Origin: Cochleicola gelatinilyticus
GTDB taxonomy: Bacteria > Bacteroidota > Bacteroidia > Flavobacteriales > Flavobacteriaceae
Length of the DNA: 64,000 nt
Direction: 5' to 3'
NCBI RefSeq assembly: GCF_001637325.1
Contig: NZ_LRXL01000026.1
Span: forward strand, 62,001 to 126,000
In this document: piece after piece, positions 36,001 to 44,375 of the stretch
How the letters are laid out: every line of letters starts with the position of its first letter
Position numbering within the stretch: position 1 is the stretch's first letter
Notes under the pieces: model-generated
Told to the model about the DNA's origin: nothing
The model's database searches: none
What the model saw: only the letters and a program-made list of their open reading frames with translations
Position numbers and translations under genes: made by a program

Positions 36001-37130
36001 CTTAGATCTACAATATCGTTATTGGTTACCGCAAAGCTACCTATCATAATACTTCCGTTAATTATGGAACAGTTGGGGTAATCTAAGGCAAACTGGTTTA
36101 TTTCGGCTTGTGTTAAAAAGTCAATATTACCAGGAGGACATATAATACAATCGGCTGTAATTTCGATTTCATTGTTACAACCTGCCGCATTATTTAAAAT
36201 AATAGCAGGATTCCCGTCAGACAAGTAGTTACAAACACTGCTTACACTGCACATCTCCAGCATTGGATTATTTTCGATATGCAACGTCTCTACATTAGGT
36301 TCAATACGAAGCACCGCATCGGCAACCCCTGAGATATCCGTAAGTTGCGCATTATTAATCAGTTTAATATCTCTAATCGTGGAATTTCCTTCAAACGAAT
36401 TTATGTTGGTAAGCAGATCGTTATTATCGATCCATATGGTTTGTATAAAATCGGGACTTAGTGAATCTAAATTTGCTAACTGCGGATTATCATTCAGCAT
36501 TAAAAATCCAACATTTTCAAAATTCTCAGTTCCGTTTAAGGAGCTAAGATTATCGTTTTCCTCAATATTGAGATCATCGGCCCCGGTAATACTTTCCAGA
36601 CCTTCTAAGTCAACCAGTGAATCGTTATTTCTTATTTCAAAAGTGTAAGTATATCCGGCAACTCCATCAAGGCCTTGCAGGTTTTCTAACAGCGGATTGT
36701 CAACGATATAAATATCGGGCGGATTGTTATTTCCTATGGGCACCACCATATTGTTTAATGCTGCGATAGAAGTGAGTTGCGCATTATTCATAATCGAGAT
36801 AAAAGCACCACTTGATACTCCTAATTCCACCACATTCTCCAAACCGCTTAGGTTTTGAAGCATAGGATTATTAGTCACTTGAATCCCACGTCCGAAACCG
36901 GTGATCACAGCAAGCGGACTTAGGTCTGTAATATCTGCGCCTTCGATTGTAAAGAAGTCTTGAATTTCGGTACACCCAGGATAGGTTGTCGAAAAAGCAT
37001 CTACCTCAGCCTGAGAGGAAAGCAAAATAGGTGTTGCAGGACACTGTCCGATACTAAAGGTATAAGAAAACAAAAAAAAGGAAAGCAGTAGAAATCGAAA
37101 CATAAGTAGTTTTTTAAAATTAATCCTCAT
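33090..37130 (-). CDS. Giant T9SS-exported surface protein with three LRR modules
   Basis: A protein of about 1346 residues (ATG at 37130; an ATG at 37103 inside the signal peptide and one at 37160 are alternatives). After the signal come three tandem modules of about 320, 320 and 250 residues, starting near DNA positions 37045, 36150 and 35180. Each opens with CP…QAEVDAF…YPxC, holds leucine-rich repeats of the type NPxLxNLxGLExI, and closes with CxIxSVCxxL … ENNAxGC. Then follow a carboxypeptidase-regulatory-like domain, a DUF7619/DUF11-like repeat domain (SYDPNDKQVTQGTEI) and a T9SS type A sorting domain (ITIYPNPASEKLFIVT). It is probably an adhesin or matrix protein. Confidence 0.88.
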   Translation of the reverse strand: MRINFKKLLMFRFLLLSFFLFSYTFSIGQCPATPILLSSQAEVDAFSTTYPGCTEIQDFFTIEGADITDLSPLAVITGFGRGIQVTNNPMLQNLSGLENVVELGVSSGAFISIMNNAQLTSIAALNNMVVPIGNNNPPDIYIVDNPLLENLQGLDGVAGYTYTFEIRNNDSLVDLEGLESITGADDLNIEENDNLSSLNGTENFENVGFLMLNDNPQLANLDSLSPDFIQTIWIDNNDLLTNINSFEGNSTIRDIKLINNAQLTDISGVADAVLRIEPNVETLHIENNPMLEMCSVSSVCNYLSDGNPAIILNNAAGCNNEIEITADCIICPPGNIDFLTQAEINQFALDYPNCSIINGSIMIGSFAVTNNDIVDLSPLSSIERVENLNIAGNNALITLNGLENITTIDRNLKLVENPVLQDIAALQNLNLMGAPSTFDISFEDCPLINSLMEIFNPAVPLQVNYLILNDMHGLQNLNGLESINNVSYSIEIQRNDNLENLDGLSNVSGETVVLGLTNCPALTSISGLSGITTLTNDVNMEVPTAIVIRNCDALTNLNGLEGINTDLSSQLEFYEIKDNELLSDISALSQISFSSINTLHLSITDNPSLSQCNITSVCDVLSSGLPQQQIEIENNASGCTAVSEVEDACGLNVCPSQQITFTSQAQIDAFAATYPDCTELNVNAFILGEDITNLNGISQITVYNEILNISNTSITTLDGLDEVTAVNYILSIVGNDALIDLSGMGSLHTVGFLGIVENENLVSVSDFGVISEVILPLEGISITDNPSLETIEGFSNLTADVSMFISNNPSLTNLTGLENIEFLTGLTITDNSLLTDISALETIPFIPDVSVSVANNQNLSQCSISSICTALANNENVVIENNATGCNNTVEVAAGCTENFNSVTGTVLFDFNLNNCDAGDYPVANANIELTNGIVTYQTLTTADGMYSLFVPEEGTYAVSVLDASLPDDYTAMPVSETVVLSGSGNTEIVDFCASTSNVYNDLSISMIPLAEARPGFDSDYLLTYENLGTNIQSGEVNVQFNDARQSFLDAIPSETSSTPDMFTFQYEDLLPFEQRTITITMQNFPPPTNNAGDLLVFNAEVSPMANDANPEDNTTIFEQIIINSYDPNDKQVTQGTEILEEEVGDYLDYVVRFQNTGTASAINVVITDTLSNNLNWNTIRTLSASHDYRVEIVDGNAVSFIFEDINLPAEQDDPEGSNGYIAFKVRSSETLQLGDVVENTANIYFDFNEPIITNTVSTEVVAPLSVDEFSLEVAITIYPNPASEKLFIVTSEGVSVENIIVYSVVGAQVKTTSEATLDISNFSEGIYFVEITTNQGGVTKKIVKD
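33151..33309 (-). repeat. T9SS-sorting-domain repeat, copy 1
   Basis: A 159-base segment inside the larger LRR gene that matches 37296–37454 base for base without gaps, with about nine mismatches by eye (about 94% identity). It encodes the sorting domain from IYPNP to EGIYF. The flanking repeat modules are much less alike. Confidence 0.85.
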
Positions 37131-37234
37131 CGCCAATATCGTTGCCGGGGGATGAAACAACGAGATGGCTGAATGCCGGACAAAGACGAAAATAGTATAA
37201 TTTTTGGAAATATCGCATTTACAGGTCTTTGCAC

Positions 37235-40200
37235 TTATTCTATCACGATTTTTTTGGTGATGTTTCCGCGGTTAGTTTTTATCTTAACAAAATAGATCCC
37301 TTCGGAAAAATTTGAAATATCGAGGGTGGCTTCGGAAGTGGTTTTAACTTGTATTCCTACTACAGAGTATATCCTTATATTTTCTACGGAAACACCTTCC
37401 GAAGTAACAATAAAAAGTTTTTCTGAAGCAGGATTGGGATAGATCGTGATAGCGTTTTTCAACGTGAAGTCGGTAGCTGAAAGGAACTCTTCGACCGTTA
37501 GTTGAAACACATACGTCGCATCATTTGTAGCAGTATCTATGGATGACAATGTGATAAAATGTACTCCCGGCTCTAATGAACTCCCTATTTCCGGACTTTG
37601 CACCACTTCCAAATCATCGGTACAATTATCTGAAACTAGCAAATTTTCAGTAAAGTCTTCTAGCATATAGAACCCATTCGATTCCGCTTGTCGAACTTGA
37701 TCCAAGGGTAAGGTATCCGAGTCGAATATCGGAGGTGTATGGTCGAAGACAAATACATTCGCTGTACAAGTACTTTGATTCCCTGAGGTGTCTGTAACCG
37801 TAAGTATTATGTCATTTTCACCAACATGAGAACAATTAAAATCGGTTTGACTAATTTCTAAATCACTTATTCCATTTGCGTCAGTGCTTCCCCCGTCAAC
37901 CTCATCTGCCGTTACTATAACTTCACCATTCTCGTCTAAAACAGCGAGCACTGTTTGGCAGACCGCTGTGGGAGGAGTTGTATCTATAACAGTTGTAGCA
38001 GTGGTATTGGTTATAATTGGAGGGTTTGCGTCGAAAAAGATATTCGCTGTATTTTCAATAACATCCCCTACTAACAGATCATTTTTAGTTCTAACTTGAA
38101 AGGCAACATACCCCTGACTTCCCACTGGATCTGAGACTTCGGGAGGTAAATTAATGTCGTTAAATGTGAAAGAAACAGCATTTCCGTTAAAAATTTGCGT
38201 TGTGTATTGGTGACTTGCACTCAAAGGGCGCACCGTTCCCCAATCTAGATTTGAATGGAGCGTATCGGTAACAATTACCTGAAGTGCCTCCGCATTCCCT
38301 GTATTCTGAAACCGGACGATATAATCGAGATACCCACCCACTTCATCTTCCGAAATTTCTGCACCTTGCACTATTTGTTTGTCGTTAGGATCGTAACTAG
38401 CAACTATGAGTTGTTTGAGAGTAGCATCGTTATTTTCAATATCCACATCATTGGTAATTGGATCGACATGCGCTATTAATAATAACTCGTCATCTGGCTG
38501 ATTCACTGGAGGCGCCTGTGTAAAAAGTGTTACATCGATTGTTCTAATTTCAAAGGGCTGCAAGGTTGCGTAATCCCATTCAATAAGACCCCCAGAAACT
38601 GTCGTTGGATTCGGTGTTGCATTCACAAAGTTTTGTCGACTCGTATCAAATTGTAAAGACACCTGACCGTTCGCAATTGTAGTTCCCAGATTTTCATAAA
38701 TGAGCTGATACCTAGCATTAAATCCTGCTCTAGCGACTGTAATGGGAACGATCGTAATCTTTACATCATCAATATCTTCTGATGCTGTAAGACAAAAATC
38801 GACAATTTCCTCGTTTCCAAATCCAGAAAAAACAGTAGTAGTGGTAGCTGGGGTTGCCATATAAAAAGGTGGAAGTGAACCTCCGGCTACCGATGTGGTG
38901 ACCGATCCATCTGCCTCCACAAAATTCTGATAAAACCCTTCTGCATTGGTAAAAGCACCATAGGTATTGGTCCCATCGGTAGTTTCAATTAGAATATTAG
39001 GGGCTACCAGATCTGTTATATCACACCCATCATTGTTAAAATCGAAACGTACTTCTCCACTAATTATATTAATATCCAGATCACATTCCAAAATTACTTC
39101 AGGCTCACTATTACACCCCGGAGCATTATTCATAATGGTAATTTCGGCAAGAGAATCACTTGCTAAAAAATCGCATACACTTTCAACAGCACAACTTGAA
39201 AGACTCGTATTTCCTTGAAAAGAGAGCTCACTCTCTGCATTCAACGAGGTAAAATTAAAGTTAGCAAGCCCTGAGATATCGCTAAGTTGTGGATTCGCAT
39301 CGAAAAGGTACTGTGCTGTAAACAAAATTTCATTCTGAATATTAGCCAAACCATTTAGATTTTGAAGTGCCTCATTATCTTGTATAATTAGTGATCGTCT
39401 TAGAAACACACAATTTATAAGCCCATCAACATGAAGCAAGGAAGGATTATTCTTAATGATTAAATCCCTTCCAAATGAGCTTACATTTACAAGACCATCT
39501 AAATGCTCCAAAGCATCATTTTCTTTAACTTCAAGCTTATACCGCACCGAAGAAACACCTTCTAATCCATCAAGATTTTCGAGGAGTGGATTATTTGCAA
39601 TTAAAACCTCTTTAAGTTCCGCACTTCCTGTAGTAAGCCCGGATAATGAAATTAAGGAAGGGTTGTTTGTTACTACAAATTTATCGATAAAACTAAGATC
39701 TGTAAAAGCTACTTGCTGAAAACCCGATACATCTACCATTTGTTCATTGTCGCGAAGTAAAAATTCACGGCATTCTGTCACTCCTTCTAGACCTACCAAA
39801 TTTTGTAGTGCATCATTATTATCAATTCTAAGCGATTGAATTTGATCGATGGGTTCCAAACCGGAAAGGGAGTTTAAATTAGGATTATTTATGACAATTA
39901 TTGAGAAAGTACCTGTCGCCGAATTTAAAAGCCCGGAAATAGTTTGTAAGATTGGGTTATTAATAATCGTTATCCTTGAATTATTAGGGCTTTCAGACAA
40001 GTCTACCTGAAGACCATTTAAATTTGTGAGTCCCGAATTCTCCGAAATACTAATGCCACCAGTAATGGAAGTAATATTTTCTAAGCCCGAAAGATCCGAG
40101 AAAGAGTCGGTTTGGTATAACGAAAAAGATTTAAGAACCGAAAAATTTGGTAAACTACTAAAGTCTGAAAGCAAAGGTAGATTGCTTATTGATAATGAAA

Positions 40201-40609
40201 AATTTGTGGAGGCGAGTGACCCGGCATCTTGAAGGGAAGTAAGTTGAATATTATTTACAATTGTTAAGCCAGAATTTGGTTGAAAAACCATATTTTGAAG
40301 ACCATCAAGACTGGTTAGATTGGGGTTTCCAAAAACCTCTATATGTCCGCTCACCGAAGTAATCTGAGACAATGGACTTAAATCGGTAATATTTGTATTC
40401 CCATTGGGGTGTCCAATACTTAAAAGATATGGTGCTTGAATTTGAGTGCAATTAGGATACAAAGCTACAAATTGATTGATTTTCGCTTGTGTATTAAGAT
40501 ACACAGATTCCTCAGGACACTGCGATAATATAGGAGTTGAAATTAATAGAAAAGTAACTAACAAAATTGGTTTCCAGAAGTATAAAAACCTGAGTACAAA
40601 TTTTACCAT
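37235..40609 (-). CDS. T9SS-exported surface protein with one LRR module and HYR-like domain
   Basis: A paralogue of the gene downstream, 1124 residues. A signal peptide (ILLVTFLLISTPILSQ) precedes a single LRR module that opens CPEESVYLNTQAKINQF and closes SSCAVESVCDFL … NNAPGCNSEPEV (to about DNA 39090). It continues with the same regulatory-like and DUF7619-like domains (ASYDPNDKQIVQGAEISEDE), then an HYR-like insert absent from its neighbour (DTTPPTAVCQ … TSGNQSTCTANVFVFDHTPP), and the T9SS sorting domain (ITIYPNPASEKLFIVTSEGV). The two genes are 104 bases apart in tandem and probably arose by duplication. A promoter box lies 11 bases before its ATG. Confidence 0.88.
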   Translation of the reverse strand: MVKFVLRFLYFWKPILLVTFLLISTPILSQCPEESVYLNTQAKINQFVALYPNCTQIQAPYLLSIGHPNGNTNITDLSPLSQITSVSGHIEVFGNPNLTSLDGLQNMVFQPNSGLTIVNNIQLTSLQDAGSLASTNFSLSISNLPLLSDFSSLPNFSVLKSFSLYQTDSFSDLSGLENITSITGGISISENSGLTNLNGLQVDLSESPNNSRITIINNPILQTISGLLNSATGTFSIIVINNPNLNSLSGLEPIDQIQSLRIDNNDALQNLVGLEGVTECREFLLRDNEQMVDVSGFQQVAFTDLSFIDKFVVTNNPSLISLSGLTTGSAELKEVLIANNPLLENLDGLEGVSSVRYKLEVKENDALEHLDGLVNVSSFGRDLIIKNNPSLLHVDGLINCVFLRRSLIIQDNEALQNLNGLANIQNEILFTAQYLFDANPQLSDISGLANFNFTSLNAESELSFQGNTSLSSCAVESVCDFLASDSLAEITIMNNAPGCNSEPEVILECDLDINIISGEVRFDFNNDGCDITDLVAPNILIETTDGTNTYGAFTNAEGFYQNFVEADGSVTTSVAGGSLPPFYMATPATTTTVFSGFGNEEIVDFCLTASEDIDDVKITIVPITVARAGFNARYQLIYENLGTTIANGQVSLQFDTSRQNFVNATPNPTTVSGGLIEWDYATLQPFEIRTIDVTLFTQAPPVNQPDDELLLIAHVDPITNDVDIENNDATLKQLIVASYDPNDKQIVQGAEISEDEVGGYLDYIVRFQNTGNAEALQVIVTDTLHSNLDWGTVRPLSASHQYTTQIFNGNAVSFTFNDINLPPEVSDPVGSQGYVAFQVRTKNDLLVGDVIENTANIFFDANPPIITNTTATTVIDTTPPTAVCQTVLAVLDENGEVIVTADEVDGGSTDANGISDLEISQTDFNCSHVGENDIILTVTDTSGNQSTCTANVFVFDHTPPIFDSDTLPLDQVRQAESNGFYMLEDFTENLLVSDNCTDDLEVVQSPEIGSSLEPGVHFITLSSIDTATNDATYVFQLTVEEFLSATDFTLKNAITIYPNPASEKLFIVTSEGVSVENIRIYSVVGIQVKTTSEATLDISNFSEGIYFVKIKTNRGNITKKIVIE
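37296..37454 (-). repeat. T9SS-sorting-domain repeat, copy 2
   Basis: The partner of 33151–33309, in the smaller LRR gene, direct orientation, 4.1 kb away. Such a pair could recombine and would remove the larger gene's body; no sign of mobile-element ends is seen. Confidence 0.85.
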
Positions 40610-40620
40610 AACGATAATTT

Positions 40621-40628
40621 CAAAAATA
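40621..40628 (-). promoter_or_regulatory. Promoter -7 box of the LRR gene pair
   Basis: Minus-strand TATTTTTG matches TAnnTTTG and ends 11 bases before the ATG at 40609, predicting a leader of only a few bases. No clear upstream TTTG at 19-base spacing. Confidence 0.45.
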
Positions 40629-40714
40629 ATTGAAACTAAATATCGCCATTAATAAAACAATTACCAAAAAAAAACAGTTGAATTCCCTGAATAATAACCT
40701 ATTAGCAAGTTAAT

Positions 40715-41728
40715 TTATTGCACACTCGTTCCATTCAACATCGCCCACAAAGTATCTTTTAATTCCATGAGTCCTTGTTGTGCCACCGACGAGATAAACA
40801 AGTAATGTAATCCGGTAAATTCGTTATCTAATACTTGTTTCATTTCGGCTTTTAATTCTTCGTCGAGCATGTCACTTTTTGAAATTGCGATAAGTCGTTC
40901 TTTATCTAAAAGCTCGGGATTGTAACGCTTAAGCTCGTCCAATAGAATGTCGTATTGCTCTCTAATGTCCTTCGCGTCGGCAGGGATTAAAAACAACAAT
41001 GTAGAATTACGTTCAATATGGCGTAGAAAATAATGTCCTAATCCTTTTCCTTCCGCAGCACCTTCAATAATTCCGGGGATATCTGCCATCACAAAGGTCT
41101 GATGGTCACGATAGTCTACAATTCCAAGATTGGGTTTTAAAGTCGTAAACTCGTAATTAGCAATTTTTGGCTTCGCCGCTGTGATTACCGATAATAAAGT
41201 AGATTTTCCTGCATTTGGAAATCCAACCAACCCTACATCGGCAAGTACTTTCATCTCTAAGGTGAAATCTCCTTCTTCACCTTCCATACCAGGTTGTGCA
41301 TAGCGGGGAGTTTGTCTCGTGGCACTTTTAAAGTGGTTGTTTCCTAATCCGCCTTTGCCTCCTTTTGCGATGATGCGCTCTTCTCCATCTTCGGTCATTT
41401 CAAACAAAATCTCCTGAGTTTCGGTATCTCGAACTACCGTTCCTAATGGAACTTCCACATACACATCTTCTCCATCGGCACCCGTACTCGTTTGTTTGCT
41501 TCCATGCTCCCCATGACCTGCTTTAAAGTGACGCTTAAATTTTAAATGATAAAGGGTCCATAAATTTCGATTCGCCTGAAGGATAATATGTCCACCACGA
41601 CCGCCATCACCACCATCGGGACCTCCTTTAGGGATGTACTTTTCCCGGCGCAAATGCGCACTTCCTTTACCTCCTTTACCAGAAGTTACATGAATCTTAA
41701 CGTAATCAACAAAATTTCCTTCAGTCAT
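40715..41728 (-). CDS. obgE: GTPase ObgE/CgtA
   Basis: A 337-residue ribosome-assembly and stringent-response GTPase. The glycine-rich Obg domain covers residues 1–160 ([34 protein letters not shown]). The G domain has GFPNAGKST (G1), DIPGIIEGA (G3) and, in place of NKxD, SKSD (G4), a change seen in other Bacteroidota Obg proteins. The C-terminal OCT domain is missing, as is common for the phylum. It stands 86 bases downstream of adk on the same strand. Confidence 0.96.
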   Translation of the reverse strand: MTEGNFVDYVKIHVTSGKGGKGSAHLRREKYIPKGGPDGGDGGRGGHIILQANRNLWTLYHLKFKRHFKAGHGEHGSKQTSTGADGEDVYVEVPLGTVVRDTETQEILFEMTEDGEERIIAKGGKGGLGNNHFKSATRQTPRYAQPGMEGEEGDFTLEMKVLADVGLVGFPNAGKSTLLSVITAAKPKIANYEFTTLKPNLGIVDYRDHQTFVMADIPGIIEGAAEGKGLGHYFLRHIERNSTLLFLIPADAKDIREQYDILLDELKRYNPELLDKERLIAISKSDMLDEELKAEMKQVLDNEFTGLHYLFISSVAQQGLMELKDTLWAMLNGTSVQ

Positions 41729-41814
41729 AGTAATTTAAAAATTTAAAGGCTACAGGTAAAAGTCAAGAAACGTCTAAAACGTGCCTTATAATTTCAAATG
41801 TTGCGAAACGTTCT

Positions 41815-42393
41815 TTAAAGGGTATCGATCACTTTACTTAATCGAGCTGTGATAGCATCAATCTCTCCTACCCCATCAACTCCGTAGTATTTATCTTCAG
41901 CCATATAATAGTCTTTCAGAATATCGGTTTTTCTGTAATACTCAGCGATACGCTCTCTAATTACTTCTTCGTTGGCATCGTCGGGTCTTCCGCTAGTCTT
42001 ACCACGCTCCAACAACCGTTGCACTAAAATTTCATCATCTACCTCCAATGCGACCATGGCATCTACTTTGGTGTTTTTTTCTTCCAAAAAAGACCCTAAA
42101 ACTTCTGCCTGCGCTTTAGTTCTTGGATATCCGTCGAAAATAAATCCGTTAGGATTCTTCTTCAGATGTCGTTCAACTTCGGCTTTCAGCATATCGTTTG
42201 TCACAGAATCGGGAACTAAATGCCCCTTACTAGTGTAGCTTTTAGCTAGCTTGCCTAATTCTGTTTCATTTTTAATATTGTACCGAAACATGTCTCCGGT
42301 CGATAAATGAATAAGTTGGTATTTTTCTTTTAAAACTTCTGCCTGAGTTCCTTTTCCTGCACCCGGAGGGCCAAATAAAACGATATTTTTCAT
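41815..42393 (-). CDS. adk: Adenylate kinase (short-LID form)
   Basis: Catalyses AMP + ATP to 2 ADP. The start at 42393 (MKNIVLFGPPGAGKGTQAEV) puts the P-loop at residues 8–17; the open frame continues upstream to 42438 but is not family-like. HLSTGDMFR, FDGYPRTKAQAE and RLLERGKTSGRPDD follow. The LID is the short type, without the zinc-binding insert, consistent with 192 residues. A promoter box is found about 78 bases upstream. Confidence 0.97.
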   Translation of the reverse strand: MKNIVLFGPPGAGKGTQAEVLKEKYQLIHLSTGDMFRYNIKNETELGKLAKSYTSKGHLVPDSVTNDMLKAEVERHLKKNPNGFIFDGYPRTKAQAEVLGSFLEEKNTKVDAMVALEVDDEILVQRLLERGKTSGRPDDANEEVIRERIAEYYRKTDILKDYYMAEDKYYGVDGVGEIDAITARLSKVIDTL

Positions 42394-42470
42394 TCGTAAT
42401 TTTTTCTTCTGAAATACTAATTTAATCCAATTCCACATACTATGAAATCCTCTTTTTTATAGAGAGGGTG

Positions 42471-42478
42471 CAAAGATA
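42471..42478 (-). promoter_or_regulatory. Promoter -7 box of adk
   Basis: Minus-strand TATCTTTG matches TAnnTTTG. It predicts an adk leader of about 70 bases, which contains a small CCUCU/AGAGG inverted repeat near 42449–42467. An upstream CTTG (42498–42495) has a spacing of 16, shorter than the usual 19. Confidence 0.5.
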
Positions 42479-42591
42479 CCAATTTCATCGGGATCAAGAG
42501 GTTGTTTTTCTTCGGAAGATGTTTCTGTAAATTGCGAACGATTTCTGAAGGTTTTGGCGTACCATTAAGAGCTCCATTTCAAAGAAGATTG

Positions 42592-42599
42592 TACCTTTG
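42592..42599 (+). promoter_or_regulatory. Promoter -7 box abutting the purK start codon
   Basis: TACCTTTG (TAnnTTTG) ends 4 bases before the ATG at 42604, so the transcript would start at or next to the initiation codon. It supports the chosen purK start. Confidence 0.5.
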
Positions 42600-42603
42600 C
42601 AAA

Positions 42604-43761
42604 ATGGCAACATATTTTTCTTCAAATTTCACACTCGGAATTTTAGGCGGCGGCCAATTAGGCAAAATGCTGCTCTACGAAACACGTAAATTCGATATTC
42701 GCACAAAAGTGCTCGACCCCAGTAACGAAGCTCCATCGCGTATTGCATGCGACGAATTTCAACAAGGGGACCTTATGGATTTCGACACGGTCTATCACTT
42801 CGGAAAAGACGTTGATGTACTCACCTTTGAAATTGAAGGGGTGAATATTGAAGCACTCGAAAAATTAGAGTCGGAAGGCAAAAAAGTATATCCATCTTCG
42901 AAGACACTTCGGAATATTCAGGACAAAGGAGTTCAGAAAAAATTCTATAGCGAACATAAAATTCCTACATCACCATTTCTTGTTTTTGAAGATAAATACA
43001 AGTTAAATGAAGCCATTGTTCGTAAAGACCTTACTTTTCCCTTTGTATGGAAAAGTTGTACTGGTGGTTACGACGGTAAAGGAGTAAGTGTAATTCGCGA
43101 TGCGGAAGCTGTAATACCATTGCCCGAAGGTGCTTGCATTGCAGAAAAACTCATTCCTTTTAAAAATGAGCTTGCAGTAATCGTAGCTAGAAATCCGTCG
43201 GGTGAAGTTACAACCTATCCCGTGGTGGAAATGGAGTTTCATCCCGAAGCCAATCAAGTAGAATACGTTCTTTGTCCTGCTAGAATCGATGAAAATGTTG
43301 CAGAAAAAGCAAGAGCGGTGACGTCTAAAGTTTCCGAAGCATTTCAACATGTTGGGTTATTAGCCGTTGAGCTATTTCAGACCGAAGACGACGAGATTTT
43401 GGTCAATGAAGTGGCGCCACGACCTCATAACAGCGGTCATTATAGTATTGAAGCGAGTTACACCAATCAGTTCGAACAACACCTCCGCGCAATTCTCGAC
43501 CTGCCCTTGGGAAAAACCGACAGCAAGGTTGGAGGGATTATGGTAAATCTTGTGGGTGCCGAAGGACATACGGGCGCGGTGGACTATAAAAACATAGAAC
43601 AAATTCTAGGAATGGATGGGGTTACTCCGCATATCTACGGAAAAAAACAAACTCGTCCCTTTCGAAAAATGGGACATGTAACCATTGTAAACGAAGATCT
43701 TTCTGAAGCTAGAAAAATAGCGGAAGAAGTAAAGAAAACAATTCAAGTAATTAGCAAATAA
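42604..43761 (+). CDS. purK: N5-carboxyaminoimidazole ribonucleotide synthase
   Basis: A 385-residue ATP-grasp enzyme that converts AIR, bicarbonate and ATP to N5-CAIR in purine synthesis. The start is set at ATG 42604 because the family N-terminus, with LGILGGGQLGKMLLYETRKF, begins there; the frame is open further upstream without homology. ATP-grasp motifs include FPFVWKSCTGGYDGKGVSVI and NEVAPRPHNSGHYSIE. purE follows 45 bases later, and the two enzymes act in succession. Confidence 0.97.
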   Translation: MATYFSSNFTLGILGGGQLGKMLLYETRKFDIRTKVLDPSNEAPSRIACDEFQQGDLMDFDTVYHFGKDVDVLTFEIEGVNIEALEKLESEGKKVYPSSKTLRNIQDKGVQKKFYSEHKIPTSPFLVFEDKYKLNEAIVRKDLTFPFVWKSCTGGYDGKGVSVIRDAEAVIPLPEGACIAEKLIPFKNELAVIVARNPSGEVTTYPVVEMEFHPEANQVEYVLCPARIDENVAEKARAVTSKVSEAFQHVGLLAVELFQTEDDEILVNEVAPRPHNSGHYSIEASYTNQFEQHLRAILDLPLGKTDSKVGGIMVNLVGAEGHTGAVDYKNIEQILGMDGVTPHIYGKKQTRPFRKMGHVTIVNEDLSEARKIAEEVKKTIQVISK

Positions 43762-43806
43762 AACGGCACTAGAGACTCAGTCTTGGCATCTAAACAATAA
43801 ACGTGT

Positions 43807-44292
43807 ATGAAAGTAGCAGTAATTATGGGAAGTACGAGCGATCTGCCAGTAATGCAGGACGCAATCGATATTTTAAAAGGATTCGACATTGAAGTAGATG
43901 TCGATATAGTTTCGGCGCATCGTACTCCCGACAAATTATTCGATTACGGAAAAAACGCACATACTAGAGATATTAAAGTAATTATCGCTGGTGCGGGTGG
44001 AGCTGCGCATTTACCAGGAATGATTGCATCACTATCTCCTCTGCCAGTAATCGGTGTTCCTGTAAAATCGAGCAACTCGATCGATGGATGGGACTCTGTA
44101 TTGTCTATTCTTCAAATGCCAGGAGGGGTTCCGGTTGCAACCGTAGCATTAAATGGCGCTAAGAATGCTGGGATTTTGGCTGCACAGATTCTGGGAGCTT
44201 CAGATAAATGCATTCTTGATAAAATTGTAGCTTACAAAGAGGGATTAAAAATGAAAGTGGAACAAGGTGCGATAGAGATGAAAAACAATTAG
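43807..44292 (+). CDS. purE: N5-carboxyaminoimidazole ribonucleotide mutase
   Basis: A 161-residue class I PurE that turns N5-CAIR into CAIR. The conserved MGSTSDLPVMQDA (residues 8–20), SAHRTPDKLFDYG (about 38–50) and AGGAAHLPGMIAS (about 61–73) are all present, including the catalytic histidine in SAHRTP. It pairs with purK just upstream, so this organism uses the two-step N5-CAIR route rather than class II PurE. Confidence 0.97.
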   Translation: MKVAVIMGSTSDLPVMQDAIDILKGFDIEVDVDIVSAHRTPDKLFDYGKNAHTRDIKVIIAGAGGAAHLPGMIASLSPLPVIGVPVKSSNSIDGWDSVLSILQMPGGVPVATVALNGAKNAGILAAQILGASDKCILDKIVAYKEGLKMKVEQGAIEMKNN

Positions 44293-44375
44293 TCTAAATT
44301 TTCGTTATTTCAACAGCCAAAACTGTACTTAAAAACAAGTATCCCTCAATCAGTCTTTTACCCAAAAAACATATT

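Noticed and set aside
33666-36648. Plus-strand open frames across the LRR genes
   Set aside because: They are antisense shadows of low-complexity repeat coding sequence, with no start context or similarity to known proteins.
33151-37454. The 159-base direct repeat pair as ends of a mobile element
   Set aside because: Both copies lie inside coding sequence for the same domain, with no transposase, inverted ends or target duplications; homologous sorting domains explain them.
42502-42603. Upstream extension of purK
   Set aside because: The family N-terminus begins at ATG 42604 and a promoter box sits directly before it.
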